A stretch of 64,000 bases of DNA from Streptomyces griseus (GTDB lineage: Bacteria > Actinomycetota > Actinomycetes > Nanopelagicales > Nanopelagicaceae): contig CAMCYO010000002.1 of the NCBI GenBank assembly GCA_945884695.1, forward strand, positions 62,001 to 126,000, in the 5' to 3' direction. The notes under the pieces are model-generated. The model did no database searches. It saw only the letters and a list, made by a program, of their open reading frames with translations, and was not told where the DNA came from. A program made the translations under genes and the position numbers. Positions 34,111 to 42,732 of the stretch are shown here, in pieces. How positions within the stretch are numbered: position 1 is the stretch's first letter; every line of letters starts with the position of its first letter.

Positions 34111-35695
34111 TTTCCCAAAGTTTGGTATTCAACTGTTGAGTTTTCTTCGCTCTGGCATCTGGCAATATAAGTTTCGAAGGAAAGTGATTGTAAGTGGAAT
34201 AGCAATTGTTCTAGTTTTCTATGGCGTATCTGCTTACAAATCTACGCATCCAACTTTTAAGTCATTGAGTGATTACCAGCGCCAAGTTCTTCATTGGTCT
34301 TCGTGTTATGACGTTTTTGAATGCTCATCAATCAAAGTACCCATTGATTACAGTGACATGACTACGGGTTCATTTACTTTGCAGGTATTGCGCCATCGCG
34401 CAACGGATGCCAATAACCGAATTGGTTCACTAGTTGTAAACCCTGGTGGCCCTGGTGCATCAGGCTTTGATTATGCCTATAACGCCGAGTCAATAGTGAG
34501 CGCAGCGGTTTTAGAGCGTTATGACATCGTGGGCTTTGATCCACGTGGTGTGGGGAAAAGTGTGCCTATTCATTGTTTAAACGACAAGGAAACGGATGCA
34601 AGTTATGCCAGCGATAGTAAGCCTGACAGCGCGCAAGAATTGGCACAGTTAGTTCAACAAGCCCAATCCTATGTCGCAAAGTGTGAAGCAAAGACGCCCT
34701 ATTTAGCCAGCTTTAGTACTGCCAATTCTGCGCGAGATATGGATGTTTTGCGCTCAGCGCTCGGTGATAAGAAATTAAATTATCTGGGTAAGAGCTATGG
34801 AACATACCTTGGAACCCTTTACGCACAATTCTTTCCGCAAAACGTCGGGCGAATAGTTTTAGATGGGGCCATTGATCCGCAGATTTCAGCGGTGCAACAA
34901 AGCATTACCCAAGCAGTTGGTTTCGATCATGCGCTCAGCGCGTTCATTGCCGACTGTTATACGCGTAAAGATTGTCTACTCGCAAAACCTTCTTCGAAAG
35001 CAATTGAACAAATTGTTAAGGTATTTCACGACGCGGCAAAAAAACCTTTGCGTAGTAGTTCTGGGCGAACTGTCACCCAATCACTTATTGTCTTGGGAAG
35101 CGCTTCTGCCCTGTACGACAATGAGTGGGGTTGGCCGAAGTTGCGATTAGCGTTGAGCCAGGCAAAGTTGGGAGAAGGCTCAACGTTCTTAACGTTGGCA
35201 GATGGCTATACCCAGAGAAATTCGGATGGCACATATAGTGGCAATGAGTCCGATGCTGGGGCAGTGATTGATTGTCTAGATTGGCCAGACGCACGAACAA
35301 CAGAACAAGTAAAAGCTGATGCGCCTCAGTTTGCAAAGCAAGCTCCAGTATTTGGCCAGTATTTGGCGTACAACGCGCTAGTTTGCCATTACTTTCCAGG
35401 AGTAGATACTTCAAGCACCTCAAAAACAAAGTCACCTATTACGAATGCCGACTCATCAGTCGGCCAAACCGTCACGGCATCTCCAATAATGATTATCGGT
35501 ACTACACGCGATCCTGCCACGCCTTTTGAATGGGCACAGTCACTGCATAAAGAAATTTCAGGGTCTCGCTTGCTTACGCTAGATGCCGACGGACACACAG
35601 GGCATGGTCGTGCTTCCATATGTATTGATTCTGAGGTAGATGCCTATCTTCTTAAAGGTTTGATCCCAGCAAAAGATTTATTCTGCCCGCGCTAA
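34094..35695 (+). CDS. Alpha/beta hydrolase, tripeptidyl-aminopeptidase-like, membrane-anchored or secreted
   Basis: A 533-residue hydrolase with an N-terminal hydrophobic segment (about residues 34-50, IVSGIAIVLVFYGVSAY) that would act as signal anchor. The alpha/beta core contains NPGGPGASGFDYA (oxyanion region), DIVGFDPRGVGKS, nucleophile motif GKSYGTYLG and a TAP-like C-terminal domain with TTRDPATP (Asp) and ADGHTGHG (His). This is the layout of Streptomyces tripeptidyl aminopeptidases. ATG 34094 overlaps holB by 17 nt; an earlier TTG at 34076 is possible. The likely role is extracytoplasmic peptide trimming. Confidence 0.88.
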   Translation: MPPRFSFPKFGIQLLSFLRSGIWQYKFRRKVIVSGIAIVLVFYGVSAYKSTHPTFKSLSDYQRQVLHWSSCYDVFECSSIKVPIDYSDMTTGSFTLQVLRHRATDANNRIGSLVVNPGGPGASGFDYAYNAESIVSAAVLERYDIVGFDPRGVGKSVPIHCLNDKETDASYASDSKPDSAQELAQLVQQAQSYVAKCEAKTPYLASFSTANSARDMDVLRSALGDKKLNYLGKSYGTYLGTLYAQFFPQNVGRIVLDGAIDPQISAVQQSITQAVGFDHALSAFIADCYTRKDCLLAKPSSKAIEQIVKVFHDAAKKPLRSSSGRTVTQSLIVLGSASALYDNEWGWPKLRLALSQAKLGEGSTFLTLADGYTQRNSDGTYSGNESDAGAVIDCLDWPDARTTEQVKADAPQFAKQAPVFGQYLAYNALVCHYFPGVDTSSTSKTKSPITNADSSVGQTVTASPIMIIGTTRDPATPFEWAQSLHKEISGSRLLTLDADGHTGHGRASICIDSEVDAYLLKGLIPAKDLFCPR

Positions 35696-35812
35696 ATCGC
35701 CCACGAGAGCCTTCAATAGGGTTGAAACGGACCCCGTTTAGGCATCCGCTTAGATACCGTAGCCAAAATGCCCGTGGTAAAAACCACTCCAAAGATGAGG
35801 CATTATTTCCCT

Positions 35813-36460
35813 ATGCGCCTAGACCATGTCTCATATGTGACCTCCCATGACCAGCTTGCCGACACTGTGCAACGACTTGGATCCCGACTTGGATCTACAT
35901 TCGTAGATGGTGGCGTGCATCCGCGTTTTGGTACGCGCAACTTCACGTTGCCACTTGCTAACGGCCACTATCTAGAAGTTGTCTGCCCACTTGATCATCC
36001 TGCAACTGATGCATCTGCATTTGGTAAAGCAGTTTCACAGCGTGCAGCAGAAGGTGGCGGATGGTTAACATGGGTTGTATCCGTTGATGATGTTGCACCA
36101 ATTGAAGCCCGACTTGGTCGTCCTGCAGTAGAGGGACACCGCGTAAAGCCAGATGGCACAGATTTAAGTTGGAAGCAGATTGGCTTACTTGGAACTATGG
36201 AAGATGCACAGTTACCATTTTTCGTGCAATGGATTGCGAATCATCATCCATCCACTGATGGCAAAGCAGTTGCAAAGATTGTCAAGATTGAACTTGCCGG
36301 CGATGAAAACACAATCACTAAATGGCTCGGATCTGATCTGCACTCTGCAATTGGCGATGGTGTGGAAATCGTTTGGGTACCAGCCAGTGAAAACGATGGC
36401 GATAACGGAATTGTTGCCGTGCACCTTGCTACACCAACGGGTGTTGTAAGACTCGATTAA
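35813..36460 (+). CDS. Glyoxalase-like (VOC superfamily) domain protein
   Basis: A 215-residue protein beginning RLDHVSYVTSHDQLADTVQRLG, the typical first strand of the Glyoxalase_3-like domain. It continues GTRNFTLPLANGHYLEVVCPLDHP (possible Glu ligand) and FVQWIANHHPS. Two VOC-like modules can be recognised, the second (residues 140-215) weakly. Function unknown; such proteins are common single genes in actinobacteria. ATG 35813 is chosen because the conserved His comes right after it; ATG 35795 and 35768 are alternatives. Confidence 0.75.
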   Translation: MRLDHVSYVTSHDQLADTVQRLGSRLGSTFVDGGVHPRFGTRNFTLPLANGHYLEVVCPLDHPATDASAFGKAVSQRAAEGGGWLTWVVSVDDVAPIEARLGRPAVEGHRVKPDGTDLSWKQIGLLGTMEDAQLPFFVQWIANHHPSTDGKAVAKIVKIELAGDENTITKWLGSDLHSAIGDGVEIVWVPASENDGDNGIVAVHLATPTGVVRLD

Positions 36461-36517
36461 TCGTATTTAGGTTTCAAACAACTGCCCCGCTAAACGACGC
36501 AGAGCGGTTATTGATTC

Positions 36518-36589
36518 GCCGCCTTAGCTCAGGGGTAGAGCAACGCACTCGTAATGCGTAGGTCCCGGGTTCAAATCCCGGAGGCGGCT
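36518..36589 (+). tRNA. tRNA-Thr (anticodon CGT)
   Basis: A full cloverleaf can be drawn. Acceptor arms are GCCGCCT (36518-36524) and AGGCGGC (36582-36588). The D-arm is GCTC/GAGC. The anticodon arm ACGCA-CTCGTAA-TGCGT has anticodon CGT at 36550-36552. The T-arm is CCGGG-TTCAAAT-CCCGG. CCA is not encoded. It decodes ACG. It marks the left border of the AT-rich glycan island. Confidence 0.97.
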
Positions 36590-36656
36590 CCGCGATTCTT
36601 TATGCGGGACATAAAATGGCTTAAGAATGATTACCTGGATTCAGTTAGGCATAAGT

Positions 36657-37868
36657 TCAATCAAGCGAGGTTTCACCCTTTAATGCTTGGAGTGATGTTA
36701 ATTTCCTAAATAAGCTATTTTCTTTTTGTAATTGCCTTGCTCGTTCTTGTCCATTCTTTGCAATCATTAACCTCTCTTCTTTGTTGGCTAGGAAATAAGT
36801 AACTTTTTCAATGAGCGAATCTGGACTATCAAAGAAAACAAAATGCTTATTTGGTTCAAAAAATTTGAGAATTTGAGAATTTTCTTGTTCCAGAAGTAGA
36901 GCACCCGATAACATCGTTTCCCAAACCCTGCCTTTTAGTTGACTTACTCCATTGACACTTTCCGAGAAGTTGATTCCAATTTTAGATCTCGACATGATTT
37001 CAAACATCTCAGAGTATGAGTACGAGGACGTTCCTGATCCATTTGCTGAAATGATCGACTTGCAATCCAGTAAATTGAGAGCTTCCAAATAAGGATGGCG
37101 GTAATCTCTGTAGGAACCCACTTGTCCGAAGAAGAATAAGTCCGTTGATCTTGGTGAGACTATTGGATAATTCACAAAGGATGGATTCATCGGTAGAGGA
37201 ATTAAAGACTCAATCGTAATGTGATTGGGGTTGTCAAGCCCGCCAACGAGGAAATCTGACATATTTGGATTCTCCAAAGCAATAATTTCATCTATAAAAT
37301 CAAAGCTCAAATGCTGATACCAAAAAGTGGTACCTACAGTGTCCCATCCAAGAACAACAATCTTACATTCAGTACCAAGACTTCTTCTCATTCTTCTGAG
37401 TACTTTTGCACTTGGCGAACTCAATAAACGACTTTCTGGATTCCACGAAGAGATAATTATGATTTCCGGTTGGCGTGCTGTGACCAACCTTAGAAATTTG
37501 TAGCTTGAGAAGAAGCCATGACACTTGTCAAGTAACCAGGGGGGTAGAAGCTCTGAATCTCTAGAGTCAGCTAAGAAAATTTCAAATGACTTGTAAAAGT
37601 GGAAAAAGTCATAATGCACCCAGTCCGAACTTTTTGTATTCCCCTTATTAATCAGGACTAGTAATTTTTGCCGCTTTCGGTCGTAAGATTGTGTTTCCTT
37701 CCAAACCTTTATCGGAAGACTTAAAACCAGAAGGTCTAGGATATTCTTCAGAAGACCCTGCGCAGTGTTTCGTAATTGAATTTGCGTTCGCTTACCATTC
37801 CGGAGCTTGTTTATTAGAAAATCATCTTTCCGAATCACTTTCCATAGAAGTTCTTTGCTATGAATCAT
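36657..37868 (-). CDS. Glycosyltransferase, GT-B C-terminal domain (CgeB/Glyco_trans_1_2 type)
   Basis: A 403-residue protein. The N-terminal half is poorly conserved but includes the Rossmann-like IIIISSWNPESRLL and KIVVLGWDTVGTTFW. The C-terminal part shows DLFFFGQVGSYRDYRHPYLEAL, KIGINFSESVNGVSQLKGRVWETMLSGALLL and a terminal helical region with LANKEERLMIAKNGQERARQ, as in family-1-type transferases with a spore-CgeB-like domain. ATG 37868 follows one base after the stop of the upstream gene, so the two transferases are coupled. Donor and acceptor unknown. First gene of the island after the tRNA, pointing back to it. Confidence 0.75.
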   Translation of the reverse strand: MIHSKELLWKVIRKDDFLINKLRNGKRTQIQLRNTAQGLLKNILDLLVLSLPIKVWKETQSYDRKRQKLLVLINKGNTKSSDWVHYDFFHFYKSFEIFLADSRDSELLPPWLLDKCHGFFSSYKFLRLVTARQPEIIIISSWNPESRLLSSPSAKVLRRMRRSLGTECKIVVLGWDTVGTTFWYQHLSFDFIDEIIALENPNMSDFLVGGLDNPNHITIESLIPLPMNPSFVNYPIVSPRSTDLFFFGQVGSYRDYRHPYLEALNLLDCKSIISANGSGTSSYSYSEMFEIMSRSKIGINFSESVNGVSQLKGRVWETMLSGALLLEQENSQILKFFEPNKHFVFFDSPDSLIEKVTYFLANKEERLMIAKNGQERARQLQKENSLFRKLTSLQALKGETSLD

Positions 37869-37869
37869 T

Positions 37870-38850
37870 TTAAGCAAACCATCTGAAGTATCTTCGGTAT
37901 CTTAACCTTAAATAGATTGAAATACTTCTTCTTTTTACGCGGAGGAAAAAATTCAAAATCCGAATCTTTTCGATTTCAGATTTCTTGAGACACAGTTGAG
38001 ACTCGTCTTTGGCATCAAGAATTGTACAATATTCGCTAATTGAAAAATCTGGGATTGAGTCGCTATAACGTTTTTGAATGAATGCTCCTATAAGCAAATT
38101 TCGCTTGTGCAATTCCCCTTGTAGGTTCAGGTCCAGATTTGCATTTCCTGAAAATGAATTTGGGCGCAATAAATGCTCCCCACGGATAAGGAAGGGAGAA
38201 TCAATCCAGGCGATCTTTCCCTCAAGTGCAATTGCAACTGAACTACAATATTCGGAAGTGGTGCTGGCCTTAAAAGAGGAATCCAGAAAAATGGAATTTA
38301 CCTCTTTAACGATTTCACTATACTTACCAACATGTTTCAATGAGAATTCCAAATTGTAGTAGTCCCGCACTATTGTATTGAAACGGTTAAAAGGATCTGT
38401 ATCCAAAATTGCACGTTTAGTCCAATAGTTGCTTGACGAAAGAATTTTTGCCTTAGTATTATCAATCCTAAATCTAGAAATAATCGCAGGTCCACATACT
38501 GCAAAATATTCTATCTCGCGGTCCAAAAATGAAGCAGAATCGTATAAACCTTTAGGTAAATGGAAGTCATCATCACCGCTAATTACTACATATTTGTAAC
38601 TATTCCTGATCAAATTGAGACCAAACTCAATCGCTTGATGAACTCCAAGGTTTTCAATGTGATAGTAAGCAATATTTGTCTTTTCTAATGAAGTCGCATA
38701 TGCCATAAATTCCACGGATCGATCAAGGTCAGAAGAATCTACGAAGAGTAGTAATCCTGTGAAATTTGAATTCATATGAAATTTGGCTCTGAGAAGGCAC
38801 CAATCGAGTCGATTCTTGGTGGGTATAATTATTGCTATGTCACTTCTCAT
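37870..38850 (-). CDS. Glycosyltransferase, GT-A (family 2-like, TIGR00180 type)
   Basis: A 326-residue protein. The N-terminal GT-A fold begins IAIIIPTKNRLDWCLLRAKF and contains LGVHQAIEFGLNLI and the metal/nucleotide-binding acidic motif VISGDDDFHLP near residue 95. The C-terminal 200 residues are not recognisable and end in a basic stretch (RRSISIYLRLRYRRYFRW) that may touch the membrane. It probably adds one residue of the surface glycan and is transcribed with the transferase at 36657. Confidence 0.78.
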   Translation of the reverse strand: MRSDIAIIIPTKNRLDWCLLRAKFHMNSNFTGLLLFVDSSDLDRSVEFMAYATSLEKTNIAYYHIENLGVHQAIEFGLNLIRNSYKYVVISGDDDFHLPKGLYDSASFLDREIEYFAVCGPAIISRFRIDNTKAKILSSSNYWTKRAILDTDPFNRFNTIVRDYYNLEFSLKHVGKYSEIVKEVNSIFLDSSFKASTTSEYCSSVAIALEGKIAWIDSPFLIRGEHLLRPNSFSGNANLDLNLQGELHKRNLLIGAFIQKRYSDSIPDFSISEYCTILDAKDESQLCLKKSEIEKIRILNFFLRVKRRSISIYLRLRYRRYFRWFA

Positions 38851-38983
38851 TTTTAGATTCTATATTGCCTGAGCAATTCTTGACTCGATTTTCGTATCTT
38901 AAAGGCCCTAGCGGCCAAATCCTTAATGGAGATCGAGACTTCCTGATAGCCTGTGGAATTCTTGCCAAAATTAAGTGTATGGT

Positions 38984-40003
38984 ATGAGAACACTTGCTCC
39001 ATATTTTAAGGTTGGTACAACAGTGATGCACAGCGTTCTCGATTTATTACGGAGAATAAAAAGGACCATCATAAAGTACAAAAGATTATCAAATATCAAA
39101 TATCAGCTTAATGATGTCCTTCATCGGCAAATGGCGAAATTTAGGAACAAAAGATTTAGGAACTCATTCAAGATACAAACTAATGAATCGTCTGCTCCCA
39201 AATTCAGCGTCACCTTTGGTACGAGATTTCTCGGAAACCGAGATCACGCTCTTGGCGATTTCTTTAAGAGCTTTTTGGAAAATACCGAGATACCAGATGA
39301 TTTTGAATTCTTAATCAAGATTGATGATGATGACGACTTGGGCTATTTTTGGAGGACTAGAAATAAGTACAAGAATCTAAATATTCATTTTCTTATTTCA
39401 GGAAGAGGAAATGGTTATGGTGATATGCACATCTGGCACGACGGACTAACCAAAGTCCGGCATAAATCTTCTGAATTTCATATAATCTTGACTGATGACG
39501 TCAGATTTATCGTGAAATTTTGGGACAAAGATTTGCGAAATCGAATTGCGAAAAAGAATTCCAATTCAGGGATTATTCTCGCAACTCCCTCTACGTATGA
39601 AGAGACTGTTTCGATATGTGGGCCAAATCCGACAACGCCAGTCCCAATCTATTGGGTTCAAGGGACAGATTTCCCAATAATAAGTTTTAAATTTATGTCA
39701 ATTATTGAAAAGGAACTTTTTGAGAACCCGATTAAGAATTGGACGCTTTATGGAAACACATTCAATATCGATAGTTATTTCGGTGATCTACTACGTCAAA
39801 TGCCTGAGGATTCCGCTCGAGAATGTCACTTACAAATTCCATTGTATTTTCAAAGAACGGGGATTACAAGTTGGACGAATAATATTTGGCCCGGGGAGGC
39901 GAAGAAAGGCATACTTCGGAATTCAACTTTACTTGCCTTTCAACTATCAGAGAATGAGTTAATCAGGGCAAAATTTTCAAGGAAGATTGCCGAGGTTATT
40001 TAA
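38984..40003 (+). CDS. Putative glycosyltransferase-like protein of the glycan island
   Basis: A protein of about 339 residues, not matched to a named family by eye. After a basic N-terminus (RRIKRTIIKYKR) it has a GT-A-like start, FSVTFGTRFLGNRDHALGDFF. FLIKIDDDDDLGYFW looks like a nucleotide-sugar contact, and HIILTDDVRFIVKFWD could be the DxD metal site. The C-terminus has HLQIPLYFQRTG. Starts at GTG 38975, ATG 38984 or ATG 39026 are all possible, with no clear ribosome binding site. It is divergent from the GT pair and stands before the cupin/methyltransferase unit. Confidence 0.55.
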   Translation: MRTLAPYFKVGTTVMHSVLDLLRRIKRTIIKYKRLSNIKYQLNDVLHRQMAKFRNKRFRNSFKIQTNESSAPKFSVTFGTRFLGNRDHALGDFFKSFLENTEIPDDFEFLIKIDDDDDLGYFWRTRNKYKNLNIHFLISGRGNGYGDMHIWHDGLTKVRHKSSEFHIILTDDVRFIVKFWDKDLRNRIAKKNSNSGIILATPSTYEETVSICGPNPTTPVPIYWVQGTDFPIISFKFMSIIEKELFENPIKNWTLYGNTFNIDSYFGDLLRQMPEDSARECHLQIPLYFQRTGITSWTNNIWPGEAKKGILRNSTLLAFQLSENELIRAKFSRKIAEVI

Positions 40004-40122
40004 AGAATTGACTAACTAAGTTTGGATTTAATCTCCCAAATCGAGATGCTTTCCGTGGTGTTTATTAGAATAAAGTAATCAGGCCAGATCGGGCAATAAT
40101 AAGCATAAGGAGTTTGAACTAT

Positions 40123-40536
40123 ATGGTAAGAATTTACTCCAAAGTTGATTCCATTATTGAGCTGGCTACAACCATTTCCCTAGAAGATATCGACGGCAGT
40201 AGACAGTCTCTCAGTGCAGATAGTGAACCTCTTCAAATTGGAGCGATACGTTGGCCTTTAGGCTCTCTCGTACCCCCACATAAGCACCTATCAGAACCGC
40301 GGAATACGGTAAGCACTCAAGAAGCTTGGATAGTAATTACAGGATTGATTAAATGTAGAATATTTGATCTCGATAATTCTTTTGTCACTGAAGTTCTCTT
40401 ATCGCCGGGTAGTTGTATTGTGCTAAAAAATGGCGGCCACGAGTTACAGTGTCTTGCAGATCAGACGGTAATGTATGAAATCAAGAATGGAGAGTACTTT
40501 GGACCAGCAAGAGATAAAGAGTCGCTATTTAACTAA
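40123..40536 (+). CDS. Cupin-fold protein of sugar modification
   Basis: A 137-residue single-domain cupin. Strand motif GSLVPPHKHLSEPRNTVSTQEAWIVITGLIKCRIFD gives the His-rich first cupin motif, and LLSPGSCIVLKNGGHELQC the second, with His. This resembles WbuC-like/isomerase-like cupins of nucleotide-sugar clusters. ATG 40123 has AAGGAG about 10 nt upstream. Its 3' end overlaps the methyltransferase frame. It may act as an epimerase or isomerase on a keto-sugar nucleotide; no direct evidence. Confidence 0.65.
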   Translation: MVRIYSKVDSIIELATTISLEDIDGSRQSLSADSEPLQIGAIRWPLGSLVPPHKHLSEPRNTVSTQEAWIVITGLIKCRIFDLDNSFVTEVLLSPGSCIVLKNGGHELQCLADQTVMYEIKNGEYFGPARDKESLFN

Positions 40537-41734
40537 GTCTTTGGTGTTTGGAAACCCAGTTTCGCAAATCATAGATTTAGGTATGCATCCTTTTGCAGAT
40601 ACCTTTATTTCACATGATCAACTCTCTTTTGCGGAACCTGTATTCCCCTTATCTTGCACTTTGGATGAGGTCAGTGGATTGATCCATAACGAATACCTCA
40701 CCCCAGATGTCTGGAGATACAACTTATATGACTATTCATACACCTCCAGTAATTCCGCTTTTTCAAGACAACACTGGAGTGATTTCGCACAATTCATTAA
40801 AAAGCTGTTAATTAATGCTAATTCAAAAGTCGTTGAAGTGGGGTCTAACGACGGATACTTATGTCTTCAGTTAAAAGAGTTAGGTTTTGAAATTCTAGGC
40901 ATTGATTCCGCTTCAGCAATGTGTAAAATCGCAAATGCTTCTGGAATTGAAACTATAGAAGCATCTTTCTCGAGAGACTCGGCAAATGAAATTAAAGAAA
41001 GAAATGGAGGCTATGATTGCCTAATCGCAAATAATGTTTTAAATCATGCCAATAATCCTCTTGATTTCATTAATGGAGTAGATATTTTATTGAATCCAAA
41101 AGGTTATTTTGTTTTTGAAGTCCCATATTGGTTGGACCTTGTTGATTCAGGACATTTCGACCAGATTTACCACGAACATGTTTCATATTTTACTGTTTTT
41201 TCCCTCAAGAACCTCTTGTCTTTGGCCGGTTTTTGCATGCTAAATGTCTCACGAGTAGATTATCACGGCGGCTCGCTCCGAATAGTAGCCGTAAGATTTT
41301 CTGACTATCAAGAAGGTGAAAATTCTGAAGTTGAAACAATGATAGCTTTAGAAAAATCTAAAGGACTATTCAACAAGGATAGCTATAGTAGTTTTAGAAG
41401 AAGAATTCAAAGCGAGCGATCACGAATTATGACAATTATTCATGATCACATTGCAAAGACCCCAGATGTGCCAATCGTAGGAGTTGGCGCAGCAGCCAAA
41501 GCCAATACATTTCTGAACTACTATGGGTTGAATTCATCATACTTGCTTGCGGTAACCGATTCTTCGCCTCTGAAGCAAAGCAAATACACGCCGTTAACGC
41601 GAATACCAATCGTTTCTGATGAGATATTTGCTAATTTTACAGAGGTTTCGGCGCTTATTTTGTCATGGAACCTATCTGATAAACTAAAAACCGTGTTACT
41701 CGAACTAAACCCAAAAATAAGGTTCCTTCTATAA
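40475..41734 (+). CDS. Nucleotide-sugar C-methyltransferase (TylC3/NovU-like), zinc motif lost
   Basis: A 419-residue three-domain protein of the deoxysugar C-methyltransferase type. The N-terminal module has IIDLGMHPFADTFIS, which normally follows a CxxCG zinc site; here that position reads SLVFG. The SAM domain has VVEVGSNDGYLCLQL, EVPYWLDLVDSGHFDQIYHEHVSYFT with the characteristic YHEH motif and DYHGGSLRIV. The C-terminal Methyltransf_14 domain has GVGAAAKANTFLNYYGL. Start uncertain (ATG 40475, ATG 40487 or GTG 40544), so overlap with the cupin gene may be smaller. It likely methylates C3 of a GDP-4-keto-6-deoxy sugar made by Gmd downstream. Confidence 0.82.
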   Translation: MKSRMESTLDQQEIKSRYLTKSLVFGNPVSQIIDLGMHPFADTFISHDQLSFAEPVFPLSCTLDEVSGLIHNEYLTPDVWRYNLYDYSYTSSNSAFSRQHWSDFAQFIKKLLINANSKVVEVGSNDGYLCLQLKELGFEILGIDSASAMCKIANASGIETIEASFSRDSANEIKERNGGYDCLIANNVLNHANNPLDFINGVDILLNPKGYFVFEVPYWLDLVDSGHFDQIYHEHVSYFTVFSLKNLLSLAGFCMLNVSRVDYHGGSLRIVAVRFSDYQEGENSEVETMIALEKSKGLFNKDSYSSFRRRIQSERSRIMTIIHDHIAKTPDVPIVGVGAAAKANTFLNYYGLNSSYLLAVTDSSPLKQSKYTPLTRIPIVSDEIFANFTEVSALILSWNLSDKLKTVLLELNPKIRFLL

Positions 41735-42144
41735 TGAAGATAATAAATGTATTTGATAATTCTGAAGGCGGATTGGAAGTCCATACAGATCTACGTGGAG
41801 TCATAGCCGACGTATTCTTTTCAGCACAGATTAATCATGTCGCAATCATTCGCTCAGAACCATTCGCAGAACGTGGCAACCATTTCCATAAAAACTCTAC
41901 TCAAAGTATTTTAATTACCAAAGGGTCTTTAGAGTATTGGTATAAGGATTCGAGAGATAACTCTCCTCCGAAAATGATACTCACTAAGGTTGGTGACCTT
42001 ATCACTTCTGCGCCATTTGAGATTCATGCATTACGAATACTTGGGGAGGGGAATGAATTCATCGCCTTTACTGAGGGCCAAAGGGGTGGTGCTGATTACG
42101 AATCTGACACCTTTAGAGTTGAATCAATTTTTGGAAATGTGTGA
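41734..42144 (+). CDS. Cupin-fold sugar-nucleotide isomerase/epimerase-like protein
   Basis: A 136-residue cupin. RGNHFHKNSTQSILITKGSLEYWY is the first cupin motif with two His, and VGDLITSAPFEIHALRILG the second. This His pattern is that of WxcM/FdtA-like ketoisomerases of dTDP- or GDP-deoxysugar pathways. Its start overlaps the methyltransferase stop (TAATG) and its stop overlaps the next GTG, so the four genes 40475-43713 form a coupled operon. Exact reaction unknown. Confidence 0.7.
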   Translation: MKIINVFDNSEGGLEVHTDLRGVIADVFFSAQINHVAIIRSEPFAERGNHFHKNSTQSILITKGSLEYWYKDSRDNSPPKMILTKVGDLITSAPFEIHALRILGEGNEFIAFTEGQRGGADYESDTFRVESIFGNV

Positions 42145-42731
42145 GAAAAGTATTAATAATTGGAGCTTCTGGTGAAATTGGCTCTGAGATAGAGAAACAA
42201 CTTGAACAAGAAATGTCTGTTATACCCACTAATCGAAAAACTCTAGATTTAGGCACCAATGAAGACGCTGCTAAAATTGTAAGCGTAATGAATGAGCACG
42301 ACCCTGATTTTATAGTTAATTGTGCCGGTATTTTTGGAAACAATGAAGTTGATTTTAATCAAATATATGATGTAAATGTGCGCATTACTTGGGATTTCAT
42401 TAAATATTTCATGTCGCATCAACCAAGCAAACCTGTGCGCTATATAGCTATTGGTTCGAGTGCGTATAAATCGGGCAGGCGCGATTACATGCTATATAGT
42501 TCCTCAAAGGCTGCCTTGGTAAACCTAATCCAGGGAGCACAAGAATATTTTGATGGGAGCAAATTTTCATTGTCCTTAGTAAATCTTCCTGGAGTTAATA
42601 GCAAAATGCGCAACAAAGCTAAAAATGTGGCAAATAGTTCTAATTTGATGACCGTTGAAATGGCAGCAAATAAAGTTATCGAGCTTGGATTACTTCATGA
42701 ATTGGCTAGTTGCTGGGATTTGAGTAACTAA
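42141..42731 (+). CDS. Short-chain dehydrogenase-like protein (small sugar reductase)
   Basis: A 196-residue SDR, shorter than the usual 250. It has cofactor motif LIIGASGEIGSEI (residues 5-17), IVNCAGIFG, IAIGSSAYKSG with the catalytic Ser, and YSSSKAALVNL as YxxxK. The C-terminal substrate part is compact. GTG 42141 overlaps the upstream cupin stop codon. In a Gmd-containing operon the likely job is reduction of a 4-keto sugar nucleotide. Confidence 0.75.
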   Translation: MRKVLIIGASGEIGSEIEKQLEQEMSVIPTNRKTLDLGTNEDAAKIVSVMNEHDPDFIVNCAGIFGNNEVDFNQIYDVNVRITWDFIKYFMSHQPSKPVRYIAIGSSAYKSGRRDYMLYSSSKAALVNLIQGAQEYFDGSKFSLSLVNLPGVNSKMRNKAKNVANSSNLMTVEMAANKVIELGLLHELASCWDLSN

Positions 42732-42732
42732 A

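Noticed and set aside
36518..36656. Integrative element att site at tRNA-Thr
   Set aside because: No second copy of the tRNA 3' end and no integrase is visible in the window; kept only as an island-border idea.
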